Notes: generated from the letters alone by a model not told the origin. A DNA stretch of 64,000 nt from Diospyros lotus (GCF_014633365.1 NC_068340.1:17215879-17279878); one strand, 5' to 3'; shown: positions 1 to 11,790, numbered from the stretch's first letter. Program-made: numbers and translations.

Positions 1-471
1 AGCTTCATCATCACCTGAAGACCGTTCTAGCACCTCTAGGCGAGCTTCCCGACGTCCAGAGGCGGCTGCTGACGGCCATGTACCCATGGCACCCCTAGAC
101 TTTTCGTTAATTCCTCGACTACCCTCAGGTTCTAAACTATTCATTTCCCTTAAGATTTCCTAGAAAATTCATTGTTTCATCCTCCTTTGGGCAGTTTATG
201 AAATCTGTACTTTTGCCCGGATGCCCCTAATCACGCATTTTTGTTCTCAAACCTTCGAACATCTCTTGATTTTGTCAAATAGTACTTATTTGGATAGTTT
301 TACCTTTATTGGCTTGCTTGACACAGTCCCTCATCCTTCGGTTGTATTTTGAATATTACCCAAAAGCCCGAAACTTTAATAAATACCGATTTTGACCTCA
401 TAATTTCTAAAAATGCTTATAATATTGAACACTAGATATTACAGAGACTACCATGGGGTCGTCAAGGTTTT
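1..471. other. Left flank of copia insertion, unassigned
   Basis: No coding sequence or repeat family could be recognised here. The last five bases (467-471, GTTTT) are the left target-site duplication of the copia element that follows, so this stretch was contiguous with position 10226 onward before that insertion. It may be part of the degenerate gypsy element seen at 10.3-12.6 kb, but no gag or pol motif is visible in it. Confidence 0.4.
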
Positions 472-1819
472 TGTTGAGCCAACTTGCTCATATTATTTAA
501 GTTTTGATGATTAACAAAAATATTTTTATGATATAAATATATTTCTTTCTCATATAAAAAATATTATTTTGAATTAAAGTGCATACAAAGAGTAAATTTA
601 TTTTAAATTAAAGATGGATTGTCTTTAAATATGTTTCCTTCTTTTGATCATTTATGTCTCAAAAGTTTATATTTGAATTTTTATTTATTAATAAATATAT
701 TTATTGCTTATGCAAAAAGTATATTTATTTTGAATTAAAGAAGAATTACTTTTAGGCATGTTTTTTCTTTTTCATACAAAAAGTAAATTTATTTTAAATT
801 AAAGAGAATTACTTTAAACATGTTTTATCTTACTCATGTGAAAAGTAAATTCATTTTGAATTAAAGGAAATTGTTTTTAGATATGTTTTCTTGTTTTAAT
901 CATTTATGTCTCAAAAGCTTATATTTGAATTTTCAAATCTTGATTTCTTATACAAAAAGTAAATTTATTTTGAATTAAAGGTGAGACATGTTTTCTTATT
1001 GTTTGAGAAAGTCTAAATATTTTTTGAATTTCAAACTTCATATTAACCCTTTCTTTAGTGGCTAAAATGCTTATAAATACCTTGTAAACTCATTTTTTGA
1101 GTATCCATTGTATATATTGCACATCCAAAACTCCCAAAAGCTCTCAAGCTAATTTTCAAGTATTCCAAGGCTCTCAAAGATTTATTATTCATCCACCGAA
1201 GAGCCACAAGGCAAGAGAAGAAAAGTTCTTCAAGTCTTCTACGACAAATCTGAACTTCTCCATTTGAGTTTATAAATTTATTTATTTATTTAAATATTAT
1301 TACCTTGTATAATTTGTTCTTAATTGTTTATTTGTGTCCAAGTGTGGACAAATTATTTGTAAACATTTAAATTATTATTGAGAATTGTATAGATTTCCTA
1401 AATCCGTTAAAATTTAGGTGAATCTAGTTTTCAAGGTAAGCTAAGGAGAAAACTTTGGTGTAGTAGTTGCCTAGAACCCATTGTAATCTAGGTGTGTATC
1501 TAGTTTTCTAAGTAAGATAGTATGGAAACCTTGATGATTTTGATTTAGTGGAACCCCAAGGGTGGTTTGACCTTGGGAGAGTGGACTAGGTGTGTGTGAA
1601 AACACCAAACCACTATAACTTGTGTTGTGTCTCATTGTATTTATTTTTGTTATATCTTGTGGCTTACATTTATTATTAATCTTAAACATAATTTATTATA
1701 TTTTTCAAATATATTTTCCAATAAAATCTTTAATCAATAATATTTATTAAAATTGAGAAAAAAAAATTAATCACTCAATTCACCCCCCTCTTGAGTGGCC
1801 ATATCTTAAGAGACCAACA
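472..1819 (+). repeat. 5' LTR of copia element
   Basis: Starts TGTTGAGCCAAC, ends ACCAACA, about 1348 bp. It is repeated almost throughout at 8865-10220. A short motif containing AAATTTATTTTGAATTAAAG recurs five or six times between about 580 and 980, making part of the LTR a degenerate minisatellite. The end is fixed by the primer-binding site two bases later. Confidence 0.92.
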
Positions 1820-1821
1820 AT

Positions 1822-1833
1822 TGGTATCAGAGC
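1822..1833 (+). other. Primer-binding site, initiator tRNA-Met type
   Basis: TGGTATCAGAGC, complementary to the 3' end of plant initiator tRNA-Met, lies two bases after the LTR end. This is the usual minus-strand primer site of plant copia elements and sets the element's orientation as plus. Confidence 0.92.
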
Positions 1834-1887
1834 GGGTCCTAAAATATTTGTGATTGTCAATCTTAAATCTTAGGATAAGATCTTATA

Positions 1888-3115
1888 ATGGCCTCTTATT
1901 TTAGCCAATCCCTATGTGATATCTCAATCCCCTCTAGTCCTCCAATGCTCATTAGAAAGGATTATACTTTTTAGAAGATTAGGATGGAATCTTATATCAT
2001 TTCCATAAGCTATCTTTTATGAAGACTTATTGGGGATGGATTTAATCTATCCTCTCAATATGAGGAATAATGGTTAAAGGAAGACCTAAGAAAAATAGAA
2101 ATGAACCATAAGGCAAGGTATTTAATTCTTAGTTCTTTAATGCTTAATGAGTATGAAAAATTGTCTTCGTGCTCCACATCTCATGAATTATGGAAAGAAT
2201 TAGAGAGAATTCATGAAGGAACCAATAATTCTAAAATGAGTTTTCTTATGTCTCAATATCAAAGATGTAAATTATGGCTTAGTGAGATAATTAGTAATTT
2301 GAATGGATGGTTCGAAAAAGCCTCAAATATTTTTAGAATGCTAAGGAAAATGAATGAAGATACTAAAGAGTATAATGAAAAGAAAACATTAGCATTCAAG
2401 GTGAGAAGAAAAGGAAAAAGAATAATAGAGAAAAAAGAGTCAAGAAATCAAAGAGAAATGTCATTCCCGCATGGGATATGGATGATTCTAGTAAGTCATT
2501 CCAATCCAACAAGGAAAATACACATGTATGCTTTATGGCTATGGAAGAAGATGAAGATAACTTAGAGTTAGAAGAATTACAAAAAGCATACAAAAAACTA
2601 TACATAAAATATATATCTATTAAGAAAGAAATAAAAACAATCAAGAAGAATCATAAAAAAGAAAATAAAAAATTAAAGAGTGAAATAAAGAACTTAAAAG
2701 AAAAATAACAAGAACTCAAGAAAGAAAATGAAAATAAATTAAAAGATCAATTAACTAATCTTCAAGAAGAAAAAAAATTATTAAAAACTTAAAATAATAA
2801 ACTATTAGTGGAAAAGAATGCAATACAGAAAAGTTTAGCCACATTAATTTCAAAGAAAAATTCAAATCCCAAACCAAGGTACAAAACACCTAAGAGAGAA
2901 TGGAAACAACCTAGATGGAGACCCCAACCTAAGAGAAACAACATAGTACAAATGTGGATACCCAAAGGGGTAATACAAATAATGAATGAGTTAGATCATA
3001 AAATTTTAAATGTTGCTCCTCATCCACATACATCAAGAATAATTAAATCATTTGATCCTAATGAAGAAAGATTCAAGGGACCTGTCTATAGATGGGTACC
3101 CAAACCTAAAACATG
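1888..3115 (+). pseudogene. copia gag pseudogene
   Basis: This is the capsid-like gag region of the copia element. From the ATG at 1888 the reading frame is broken by several stops. The clearest block (2101-2400) includes HELWKELERIHEG, the conserved core of copia gag (UBN2-type). After a frameshift near 2470 the sequence continues as an acidic segment (CFMAMEEDED) and a long lysine- and glutamate-rich, probably coiled-coil stretch to about 2790. It resumes near 2808 and ends with a WVPK motif at 3100-3110, a usual boundary between gag and protease in these elements. No intact CCHC zinc knuckle was found. At least one frameshift and several stops mean no full Gag could be made. Confidence 0.8.
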
Positions 3116-3139
3116 ATCTTATCAAATATGCAAATGTAC

Positions 3140-3975
3140 GTGAGGATCACAATGGGTAGTAAATGATATATGGATAAGTGGATGCTCACGCCACATGACT
3201 AGTGAGATATCTATTTATAAGATCTCACTTCCAAAGATGGAAAGTCTGTCTCTTTCCAAGATAATGCCAAATAGTAAAGAATAAGGATATTATTTTTGTG
3301 GCAAAAAAGATATATTAGGTCATGTAAATCCAAACCTAATCAAGAAAGTTTTGATCTAGTTGTCGGGCTTACTAAAATGAAAATCAGTGAAGAAATTTTC
3401 TGTGATACTTGCTATTAAAGTAAGCATAGTTGAGCCTAAATCTATGAGTGAAATAGCAATTAGTAAGCATTTACAACTTTTACACTTAAATCTATTTAAA
3501 CCCACACAAACTAGAAGTTTGGGTGGAAAACATTATATGTTATAGTAGAAAATTTCTCTAAAATTACTTGGTTGTGCTTTTGTTTTCAAATGATAAAAAT
3601 TTTCAAATCTTTAGAAAGAAAGCTAAGAGAATTAGATGACAAAATTGTCTCTCTAAGACGAGAATGATTTAAGTATGCTTCCAAAGAATTATAAATTTGT
3701 GCAAAATCATCCAATAAATCAAATAATTGGAGAACCAAGTCAAGGTGTAAGGACTATATGTTTTTCAATGTGGCCTTCATATCTAATGATTGAGCCAATT
3801 TGCGTGGATCAAGCCTTAGAAGATGAATTTTGAATCAATGTTGTGCAAGAAAAATGAAGATTGGAAATTAGTTCCAAAATCAAAAGATTTTTCTTTATTT
3901 GGAACTCAATAAATTTTCAAGAATAAATTAGAAGGGAATTAGGGATAATAAATCCCTTTGAGTAGCTTAGAATAT
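3140..3975 (+). pseudogene. copia protease/integrase/RT remnants
   Basis: Short homologous pieces lie in the correct order, with stops and deletions between them. The protease-type motif SGCSRHMT is near 3176-3200. The integrase core entry LHLNLFKPTQT is near 3480-3520. The linker and start of reverse transcriptase are near 3690-3960, where EPICVDQALEDE-like and KSRLVA-like strings are readable only by changing frame. The catalytic integrase DDE triad and the RT YVDD box are absent. Homology stops abruptly near 3975, where an AT microsatellite begins; that edge is either a deletion joint or the left end of a later insertion. Confidence 0.7.
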
Positions 3976-4016
3976 TAAAATGGGAAAATCTCTTGAGCAA
4001 ATTTTGTTTCTATTCT

Positions 4017-4089
4017 TAAAAAATAATAATAAAATAAAATAAAATAATAATAAAAAATTAATTAATAATAATAAATAATAAAATAAAAA
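4017..4089. repeat. A/T-rich microsatellite
   Basis: Imperfect AATAAT, AATAAA and TTAATAATAAT repeats. The tract marks the switch from copia pol homology on its left to the sequence carrying the LBD pseudogene on its right. Confidence 0.8.
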
Positions 4090-4275
4090 ACAAATCTCTC
4101 GTTGACCCGAATAAGGACGATTGTCTTCACCCGATTCTTGCTTTTGCCTCTGTTAATCATCTCTCTCACTCTCTCATTCTTCTACAAATCACCAATTTCT
4201 CTCAAAACCCATCGTCCTTCTCTCTTGTTGCTGACGTCCTTTTCCATCGTCATTTTCTCTTGTCGCCTATGTCCT

Positions 4276-4278
<3 letters not shown>

Positions 4279-4324
<46 letters not shown>

Positions 4325-4348
4325 GTCTTTGTCTCTCTCTCTCTCTCA
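4279..4348 (+). repeat. (CT)n microsatellite
   Basis: An uninterrupted CT array of about 20 units is followed by CTGTCT-type variants and a second CT run. It accounts for the serine/leucine-only ORFs overlapping it. Confidence 0.95.
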
Positions 4349-4599
4349 TCACCCCTGTCATTCTCTATCGTCCCCTCATTCGTCATCGTTTCCATTGTCC
4401 CATCATTCGTCGTCATCTCTGTTGTCCCCTCGTTCATTGCTGCCTTGCTGTCGTTGTGGCCTCTAGATCCGCGAATGCCATCGTTGTTGTTGCCACCCAG
4501 ATCCGTGCTTTCCTAAACCTACGTCGGCCATTGCTCCAACCAGAACAAATCCATGGTGAGTTCATATCCACTTAGATCTATCATTGTCATCAGATCATG

Positions 4600-4940
4600 G
4601 TCTCTGTTACCGCCACCCAGATCCATGCCGACCACCGTTGTTGTCGCCTCCCAGATCCACATCGACAACCACCAAGTCCGCGCCGACAGCCACCAGATCC
4701 ATGCTAACAACCACCAGATCACGGTGAGTTTCTATCCCTGTTCTTCGGTTATTTGTTGTTTTAGCCAGATCTATCTAGATCCGGGCTCCAAGTCTGTTCG
4801 TCTGTTTGTCCAACCTAATCTACCCAGTTCCAACATCTAGCCAGATCTACCCAGATCCAGTCAGATCTACCCAGTACCTAGATCTAGCTAAATCTACCCA
4901 GATCTACCAAGTATCTAGATCCAGCCAGATCTACCCAGTC
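4600..4940. repeat. Degenerate CAGATC-based minisatellite
   Basis: CCAGATCCATG or CCAGATCCACATCGACAACCACCA units recur at roughly 30-bp spacing from 4600 to 4735. CCAGATCTACCCAG units at about 15-25-bp spacing follow from 4840 to 4940. No coding signal fits this stretch. Confidence 0.7.
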
Positions 4941-4961
4941 TTTGAAAAAAAAAAAAGGATC

Positions 4962-5555
4962 ATGTCAGAACCCGGTTCTCCGTGCGGTGCCTGCAAAGTA
5001 TTAAGAAGAAAATGTACTCAATCGTGCGTCTTTACCCCTTTCTTCTTCCATGAAGAATGATCTACTGATTTTGCAGCTATCCATAAGGTTTTTTGTGCCA
5101 GTAATGCCTCAAAACTCCTGGCCTAGTTTCGAGTTAGTGACCGTTATGGAGTTGTCGCTACACTCTTGTATGAAGCTCAAGCTAGGCTTCAAGATCCTAT
5201 TTATGACTGTGTATCTTACATTTTTTCCCTCCAACAACAAGTCGTCGATCTTCAATTTCATCTATCTTTATTGGAACAATTACTATTTGAAAACCCTCTC
5301 AATGTTCAAAATTGGTTTCACCCAGAAACTAATTCAAAGCCATATTATGACAATGGATCTTTCCCCGTGGATGATCCAAATTCTATTTTGAATTTTGAGA
5401 ACCCAGTCATCCAAGAAGAAAATGTGTCATTTCTTTATTTCCAAGAGACTAGTTTGCAACCATATCTAGTTGAAACTAGCAGCAGCCAATGGCCATTCCC
5501 AGGTGATATAGATGAACTTGGATATGTCGTGTTCGGCAACCATTATCAGCATTGA
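4962..5555 (+). pseudogene. LOB-domain (LBD) pseudogene, class I
   Basis: The frame opened by ATG 4962 runs to a TGA at 5555 and would give 197 residues, but it contains two in-frame stops: TGA at 5058 (codon 33) and TAG at 5124 (codon 55). There is no frameshift. Codons 8-22 hold an intact LOB zinc-finger-like motif CX2CX6CX3C (C8, C11, C18, C22). The block after the first stop matches the GAS region (AIHKVF, then CAS where families have GAS), and DPIYD stands where families have DPIYG. The sequence LQQQVVDLQ resembles the leucine-zipper-like part. The EAQARLQDPIY wording is closest to the LBD16/18/29/30 branch, a judgement from memory. There is no intron where the intact LBD gene in this window has one. 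A truncated 32-residue zinc-finger peptide is the most it could make. It lies inside the copia element at 472-10220. Confidence 0.85.
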
Positions 5556-5925
5556 GCATCGGCGAAATCCAAAGCTATCAACGTGGGTGCCTTAGATTAC
5601 TGCTTTGTAAATTTTGTAATGTTACTATATCCCTTGACTATACTATGATTACTTTCTTTGATGTTGTGTAATCTTGAATTACGCTCAATATTGTGGATTA
5701 TGCTCAATATATTTCTCTCATGAGCTATATTGTTTATATATCTTTATTTTCTTCGTTAACAATATCTTTTTTATTATAACAAAAAGTAGGAAAAGAATAA
5801 GATGTTATGAGATAAGAGATTGTATGTATCAGAGTGTGAATTGTATATTATTTTTTTATGGGGGAAGAAAAATGTATTATGATATTTTTTCGTGCATGTG
5901 AGGAAATAGTATATCCGAGAGATAG
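5556..5925. other. Downstream of LBD pseudogene, no gene seen
   Basis: AT-rich sequence without recognisable coding content. No poly(A) tail or target duplication that would mark a retrocopy was found. Its last five bases (5921-5925, GATAG) are the left target duplication of the next solo LTR. Confidence 0.6.
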
Positions 5926-8635
5926 TGTAACGCCCCGCTCCCACTTACGGGTGTTACTCGTGAACAATCACCCGAATTGTCCACCTACCCGGCCTTTGGT
6001 GAATGGTGGACCATGTTTCAAGATGAAACGCCCTAGGTGGGAACTAGGCTTGTCCTTCCCTTCTCGGAACCCCAGGATTCATAAGCAGAATTGGGCTTCA
6101 ACCACACCGCATTCGGCTATAAAGAAAATCTCATTCAGATGCCCAATCACCATTTTCCCAATTATTTTAATTCTTTTCCCATCCAAGAATTTTTACCGGG
6201 CTCCATAAAATCACCATTTAAATCAATCCATTGATTTATTACCAATTTTTGGAGGAAAAACTCAAATTTTCAATTTTCCAAAATTTCAGCATTTTCTCCA
6301 AAAATGCCCGAAAAATCCCTTTATTTTGAAAATTTCTCCGAGGCCCAAAATCAATTTAGAAATGCCCCTTAATTTCCCAAAAAATCCAAATTTTAAAAAA
6401 ATTTGGCCGGCGGGGCCCACTGGCGCGCCCAGGGCCCGCACGGGGCCCCGCGGTGCGCCCGCAGCGCGAGCCGCGCGCGCGCCTGCAGCCTCCTGCTGCC
6501 TGGTTCAGCCTCCTGCTACCATTTTCACTTCTCTATTTCTTTTTCTTTCTTTTTTTTTTCTTTGGGCTTTAAAAAAACCCAAATTTCCTAGAAATTTAAA
6601 ATATATAAAAAAATACTACACTTCCATCAATTTTAGCCTATTTTCTCCAAAAATTAAGGCGTAAACCATAACCTTGATTCTTCCAAAACATTCCAAAATA
6701 AGATTTCACCAAAACTTAGGCTTCCACATGCCATAAGCCATAATCCAATAACTTACCTTCTAAATGAAAACATACATTCCAAGATATAAAATACACACAT
6801 GCTCTTGGGCTTTAACAAGCCATCATCAAGCAAATGAAATTACATTCCATAAATTAAACATAACAAGATAGGCTTCCATAAGCCATAACATGCACTTGAA
6901 TCATCATTTCCATTCTTCCACATGCCATTCCACCTCTTCCTTGATTCTTCCCATGCTTCCACAACCTATATGTGAGGGTAAAAACCTCATGAGCTATTAA
7001 GCTCAATAAGGGTGCAATGCCAAATAAATATGAACATAACAAGTTATATGATGCCAAATGCATGCAAGTGTGGCTAGGTTTCTTTGCCCTCACAACCCTC
7101 CAAGGTTAGAGGCATCAACCCACCATTTCAACCATGTTCTCAAACTAACCTATGGTCATAAGTCTCATGAACATAAAAGAACATGCCAATGCAACATATA
7201 CATTTATGAAACATATTTACAACCCATTGCAAGGTCACCCTCCCATGGGGGCCAACCCTTACCTCTTCTTGAATAATTAAATCTTCACTTCAAGAGAGCT
7301 TCCAACATCACTTTCTCCCACCTAAAATGGCATTTCAACAAGCCACTTAATTTTTGCATACAAGCACACAAAAAATAAGGAGAAGAAAGAATACTTGCCT
7401 TGATTTTCTTCATCATCTTCTTTCTTTCTTCACTTTTCCCTCCATGGAGACTTCTTTCTCTTTCTTTCTTTTCTTCCCTCTTCATTTCTACAAATGGCCA
7501 AAAGGGAGACAAGTCTCCCACACTTTCCTTTTTATACTAGTTTTCCCATATTTCAAGAATGCATCCTAGCCATTCACTAAAGGCACAATCCATGTGCTTA
7601 AGGGAAAACTAAATCTCAACCATTCATTTTAATAAACAAGACTTCTCTCTTGGAGAAAACACAAGAAAGCACAATCCATGTGCTCCTTTCTTGATTAATC
7701 TCATCCATTGGATCATTTGGCCTTTTCAAGACTTAATCTCCACCATTTAAAGAAAGCACACTTTTAATAGGATGGCAATCCATGCCATTTCTTCTCTTTA
7801 AATCCCCACCATTGGATTTACTTTCTATTTCAAGAATACATCTCATCCATTAGATCTCTTGAATTTCCTATTTATTTCCCATTTAATTAAATGAGACTAA
7901 TTTCCACCATCACATGAGAGACCACTTTGAAAGACATAATACTTTCCTTCTCATTTAAATAAATCCCACAATTTTCCAAAGCATTAATGGGAGACCATTT
8001 TCCCATTTTCCTTTAGATTTATTTAACTCTCATATTTTCCAAGGCATTAATGGTGACCATTTATCATTTTCTTTTGGATTTACTTTAATCCATATAATCA
8101 TGCCTCTCATTAAATGCTTGAAAGACCAATTAACATTTCTTTTGCATTTAATTAATTCACCCAATTATACTTGAACCACAAAATGCCAAGTGTCACAACA
8201 AGACACTAACCTTGGCTTCCAAGTTTAATCTCATCTCTCCAAGTGGCATTACCACATTAATTCACAACTTAGGGAAAATATAATTATTCTCCTCAAATAA
8301 TTTAATATCCACCATTTTCCCTATTTCCAAAATTAAATTTCCTTTATGGAATTAAATTCCAAAATTCTCAAATACTCTTTGTGAATTTATTAATCCCATA
8401 TATCTCCACATAAATACCAAATTGGGATTTTTATTCACTTACACACCTAATTCCGCATAAGAATTATTTTTAATTTATCAAAATACCCTTTATTGGATTT
8501 CTCTATCCAAATTACCAAAATACCCTTCTCATGGGCATTCTCAATCTCAAGGGTCATCACTTCCTCAAGGGCATTTTTGGAAGTTTACTTACTTCCTTTC
8601 CTGTTCTCTTAACACCGGTTACATCTGGTGTTACA
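5926..8635 (-). mobile_element. Solo LTR, Ty3/gypsy type, 2.7 kb
   Basis: Begins TGTAACGCCCCG and ends GGTGTTACA, flanked by perfect GATAG duplications (5921-5925 and 8636-8640). No internal domain or second LTR is present, so it is a solo LTR left by LTR-LTR recombination. Minus orientation is inferred from a likely TATA box read on the minus strand near 7530-7537 and from resemblance to the oriented LTRs at 14025-16624. A GC- and CpG-dense patch (about 6404-6486) stands out from the AT-rich remainder. It inserted between the LBD pseudogene and the 3' part of the copia element. Confidence 0.9.
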
Positions 8636-8640
8636 GATAG

Positions 8641-8864
8641 GACATCAAGCAGGTGCAATCAAGAAAATCAGATTTAACAATCAAATTTGGTCTTTATAAC
8701 TCTTAAAAATTATTTTATCTATTAAGTTATATCCAAAACATTTTTATGCTATTAGTATTTTTTAAAGGGAGAGCTTAAATTAAGGGGGAGTTCAAAAAGA
8801 AAAAAATTTATCACATTAATCACCTCATAAATCATTTTTTTGTCATCATCAAAAAATGAGAGAA
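8641..8864 (+). other. copia 3' untranslated tail and polypurine tract
   Basis: This short non-coding stretch precedes the 3' LTR. AAGGGGGAG at 8782-8790 and AAAAAATGAGAGAA at 8851-8864, directly before the LTR, are purine-rich. The second occupies the normal polypurine-tract position (plus-strand primer) but has lost the G-run. Confidence 0.65.
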
Positions 8865-10220
8865 TGTTGAGCTAACTTGCTTATATTATTTAAGTTTTGA
8901 TAATTAACAAAAATATTTTTATGATATAAATGTATTTCTTTCTCATATAAAAAAATAAATTTATTTTGAATTAAAAGTGGGTACAAAGAGTAAATTTATT
9001 TTAAATTAAAGGTGGATTGTCTTTAAATATATTTCCTTCTTTTGATCATTTATGTCTCAAAAGTTTATGTTTGAATTTTCATTTATTGATAAATGCTTTT
9101 ATTACTTATGCAAAAAGTATATTTATTTTGAATTAAAGGACAATTACTTTTAGACATGTTTTCTCTTTCCCATACAAAAAGTAAATTTATTTTAAATTAA
9201 AAAGAATTAGTTTTAGACATGTTTTCTCTTACTCATGCAAAAAGTAAATTTATTTTGAATTAAAGGAGATTGCTTTTAAACATGTTTTCTTATTTTAATC
9301 ATTTATGTCTCAAAAGCTTATATTTGAATTTTTAAATCTTGATTTCTCATACAAAAAGTAAATTTATTTTGAATTAAGGTGAGACATGTTTTCTTATTGT
9401 TTGAGAAAGTTTAAACATTTTTTGAATTTCAAACTTCATATTAACCCTTTCTTTAGTGGCTAAAATGCTTATAAATACCTTCCAAACTCATTTTTTGAGT
9501 ATCTATTGCACATATTGCACATCCAAATCTCTCAAAAGCTCTCAAGCTAATTTTCAAGCATGCCAAGGCTCTCAAAGATTCATTGTTCATCCACCGAAGA
9601 GCCACAAGGCAAGAGGAGAAAAGTTCTTCAAGTCTTCTACGACAAATCCGAACTTCTCCATTTGAGGTTACAAATTTATTTATTTATTTATTTAAATATT
9701 ATTGCCTTATATAATTTTTTCTTAATTGTTCATTTGTGTCCAAGTGTGGAAAAATTATTTGTAAGCATTTAAATTATTATTGAGAATTGTATAGGTTTCC
9801 TAGATCCGTTAAAATCTATGTGAATCTAATTTTCAAGGTAAGTTAGGGAGAAAACTTTAGTGTAGTGGTTGCCTAGAACCCATTGTAATCTAGGTGTGTA
9901 TCTAGTTTTCAAGGTGAGATAGTGTGAAAATCTTGGTGATTTTGATTTAGTGGAACCCCAATGGTGGTTAGACCTTGGGAGAGTGAAATAGGTGTGTGTG
10001 AAAACACCGAATCACTATAACTTGTGTTGTGTCTCATTATATTTATTTTTGTTATATCTTATGGCTTACATTTATTATTAATCTTAAACATAATTTATTA
10101 TATTTATCAAATATATTTTCCAATAAAATCTTTAATCAATAATATTTATTAAAATTGAGAAAAAAAAATAATTACTCAATTCACCCCCCTCTTAAGTGGC
10201 CATACCTTAAGGGACCAATA
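8865..10220 (+). repeat. 3' LTR of copia element
   Basis: About 1356 bp. Starts TGTTGAGCTAAC and ends ACCAATA (the terminal CA has become TA), followed by GTTTT. It is clearly colinear with the 5' LTR but carries scattered substitutions and small indels, so the insertion is not recent. Confidence 0.92.
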
Positions 10221-10379
10221 GTTTTGATCAATCCCCTCAAATTCTTTGTTGGTGAAGGAGATCACTAGATGCTAGGCTATCCTTTTTTACTTCCTCTCGC
10301 ATTACTAACCCTACATTACTACTCAGAGGTGTCACTTTCTTGCTAAGCTCGAGTTTCCCTCACCCACGAAACCTCTATA

Positions 10380-11655
10380 AATTGTGTCGATGTCCCTCGT
10401 TATTTGCTCAGTTGTGGGTGGTCTTGTATTTCACGTTTCATCCACTCGTTGTCGCTTCTGAGGGTTGTGGCTCCTTCATCTGTCTGGATTACCCCATGAG
10501 GATGGCCTTCGGTCTGCCCTGTAAGTGTACTGGCAAAGATGGCCCTCATTGACCAGGCACTCAATCTAATCCTTCAAGGTGGCACACTCTTTGATTGTGT
10601 GTCCAAACATGCAGTGATAATCACACTGCCTGCTGGCATCAATGTTGTCACGGGGAGGTCATTTCTCGTTGGTGTCCGGGAGTGGGATAACCTTTGAGTT
10701 GTAAACCTTTTGGAAAATCTAATCTTGCCTGGTTATGAGGGGAGTATAGGTATCATAGCGCAACCGAGGTGTCTAAGGGATCAGAGCTAGCTCTCTTTGT
10801 CCCCTATTATGGTCTCTATTTTCCTGTGTTCGACCAAAGTCTCTCTCGGGATAACGTTGATGCCTGGTAGAAGGCCCTGTATATGGTCAAGCTTGTGGTT
10901 GGGTATCATTGGTCAAGCGGCTGACACCTCCTCCATGTTATGTAACCCACAACCCATTATTTGAGATCATCCAGATTGGCAGGAGGTTTCCAAGCTAGTG
11001 AGTCGATGAAGGACCCTGGTTTCAACCCGACCATAATAGCATGTAGGGAAACTGTTAGGTTTAGATCTCTGATCTCAACGACCTCCTAGTTGAACCTATG
11101 CAGGAAGGCTCGGAGTAGCTCGTTTCCTCCTTGCCTCAAATTGATAAGGTTCACTGATGTTTTACGATGCGTTCAGTTGGTGGAGAAGTGGGCAAAGAAG
11201 CATGTGGTTAGCTTAAAGAAGTCATGGATAGAGTTTGGTTCCAAGGAGGAGAACCATAGCATAGCTGACTTCTTAAGTGTACTGGGAAATGCACAGCACA
11301 TGATCGGATATGTGCTCCCGCTCAACAGCATCGCGGCGTTGAATATGGTCAGGTGCTCCTAAGAGTTAGTAGTGCATCATATGGGTCTAGGGCACTAGGG
11401 AGGCGAAAACCATCTGACAAAGGCACAACCATAATGAACTCCGAGAAGGGATGGCCTAAAGAATATAGGGATATAGAAGATGGAGGAACAAGGGTATGGG
11501 TAGTCTAGTGGTGTTGGTGGCGGCTACCTTCTACATCGTTGTCAACCTGTTCATTGCGTTGGTCACGCTGTTAATTTTGGGTTAACTCAACAACTTGGTT
11601 TTAAAGTTATTGGATAGTCTGGAAGAGAACCTCCATGGTGGCTGGATTTTCTAGA
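10380..11655 (-). pseudogene. Ty3/gypsy gag pseudogene
   Basis: Read on the minus strand, this shows a Retrotrans_gag (PF03732-like) protein broken by stops and frameshifts. From N to C it has an FRLP-containing start near 11440, a piece at 11100-11200 whose last readable part is LINLRQGGNELLRAF (the conserved R.G..E.L..F.HRFN region), and VGLKPGSF near 11010-11040. A cysteine/histidine-containing segment with CHYCMFGHTIKECA lies near 10590-10640, corresponding to the nucleic-acid-binding tail. The plus-strand ORFs overlapping it are shadows. It belongs with the minus-strand gypsy primer site and LTR at 12.3-12.6 kb. No pol follows, because the copia element interrupts downstream. Confidence 0.75.
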
Positions 11656-11678
11656 AGATGGTTAGTGGACCATCTATG

Positions 11679-11790
11679 CCCAAACTCAGCCCTCTTCTCA
11701 GGCCCAATCTCAGCCATCTTCTTAGGCCCAATCTCGTCCCTCTCCTTAGGCCCAATCTTGACCTAATCTTGGTCCTCCTTCTAGACCCAA
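11679..11790. repeat. 24-bp minisatellite
   Basis: Three tandem 24-bp units begin CCCAAACTC, CCCAATCTC and CCCAATCTC at 11679, 11703 and 11727. A fourth, longer variant starts at 11751. It lies at the outer edge of the plus-oriented gypsy LTR fragment. Confidence 0.85.

Larger units (their letters stand above)
4090..4961 (+). other. Upstream region of LBD pseudogene, repeat-rich
   Basis: This holds CT microsatellites at 4279-4318 and 4332-4348 and degenerate short repeats built on CCAGATCCA and CAGATCTACCC (about 4600-4740 and 4810-4940). A 12-A run (4945-4956) lies just before the pseudogene ATG. ORFs here are repeat artefacts rich in Ser/Leu. Its base composition differs from the copia sequence on the left, so it was probably brought in with the LBD copy, either as ancestral upstream DNA or as filler. 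Confidence 0.5.
472..10220 (+). mobile_element. Ty1/copia retrotransposon, decayed and interrupted
   Basis: Two long direct repeats (472-1819 and 8865-10220) start TGTTGAGC and end ACCAACA or ACCAATA. They are flanked by a perfect 5-bp duplication GTTTT (467-471 and 10221-10225), so this is one insertion. A primer-binding site follows the left LTR. Gag, then fragments of protease, integrase and the start of reverse transcriptase follow in the order typical of Ty1/copia, ending near 3975. The rest of RT and RNase H is missing. Its place is taken by about 1.95 kb containing an LBD pseudogene and by a 2.7-kb solo LTR. The roughly 1.35-kb LTRs and the long lysine-rich gag suggest the SIRE/Maximus group; that assignment is inference. 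Every reading frame is broken, so the element is not autonomous. Confidence 0.9.

Noticed and set aside
4102..4575. 157-codon ORF rich in Ser/Leu
   Set aside because: It is the translation of a CT microsatellite and flanking low-complexity DNA; overlapping frames give similar artefacts.
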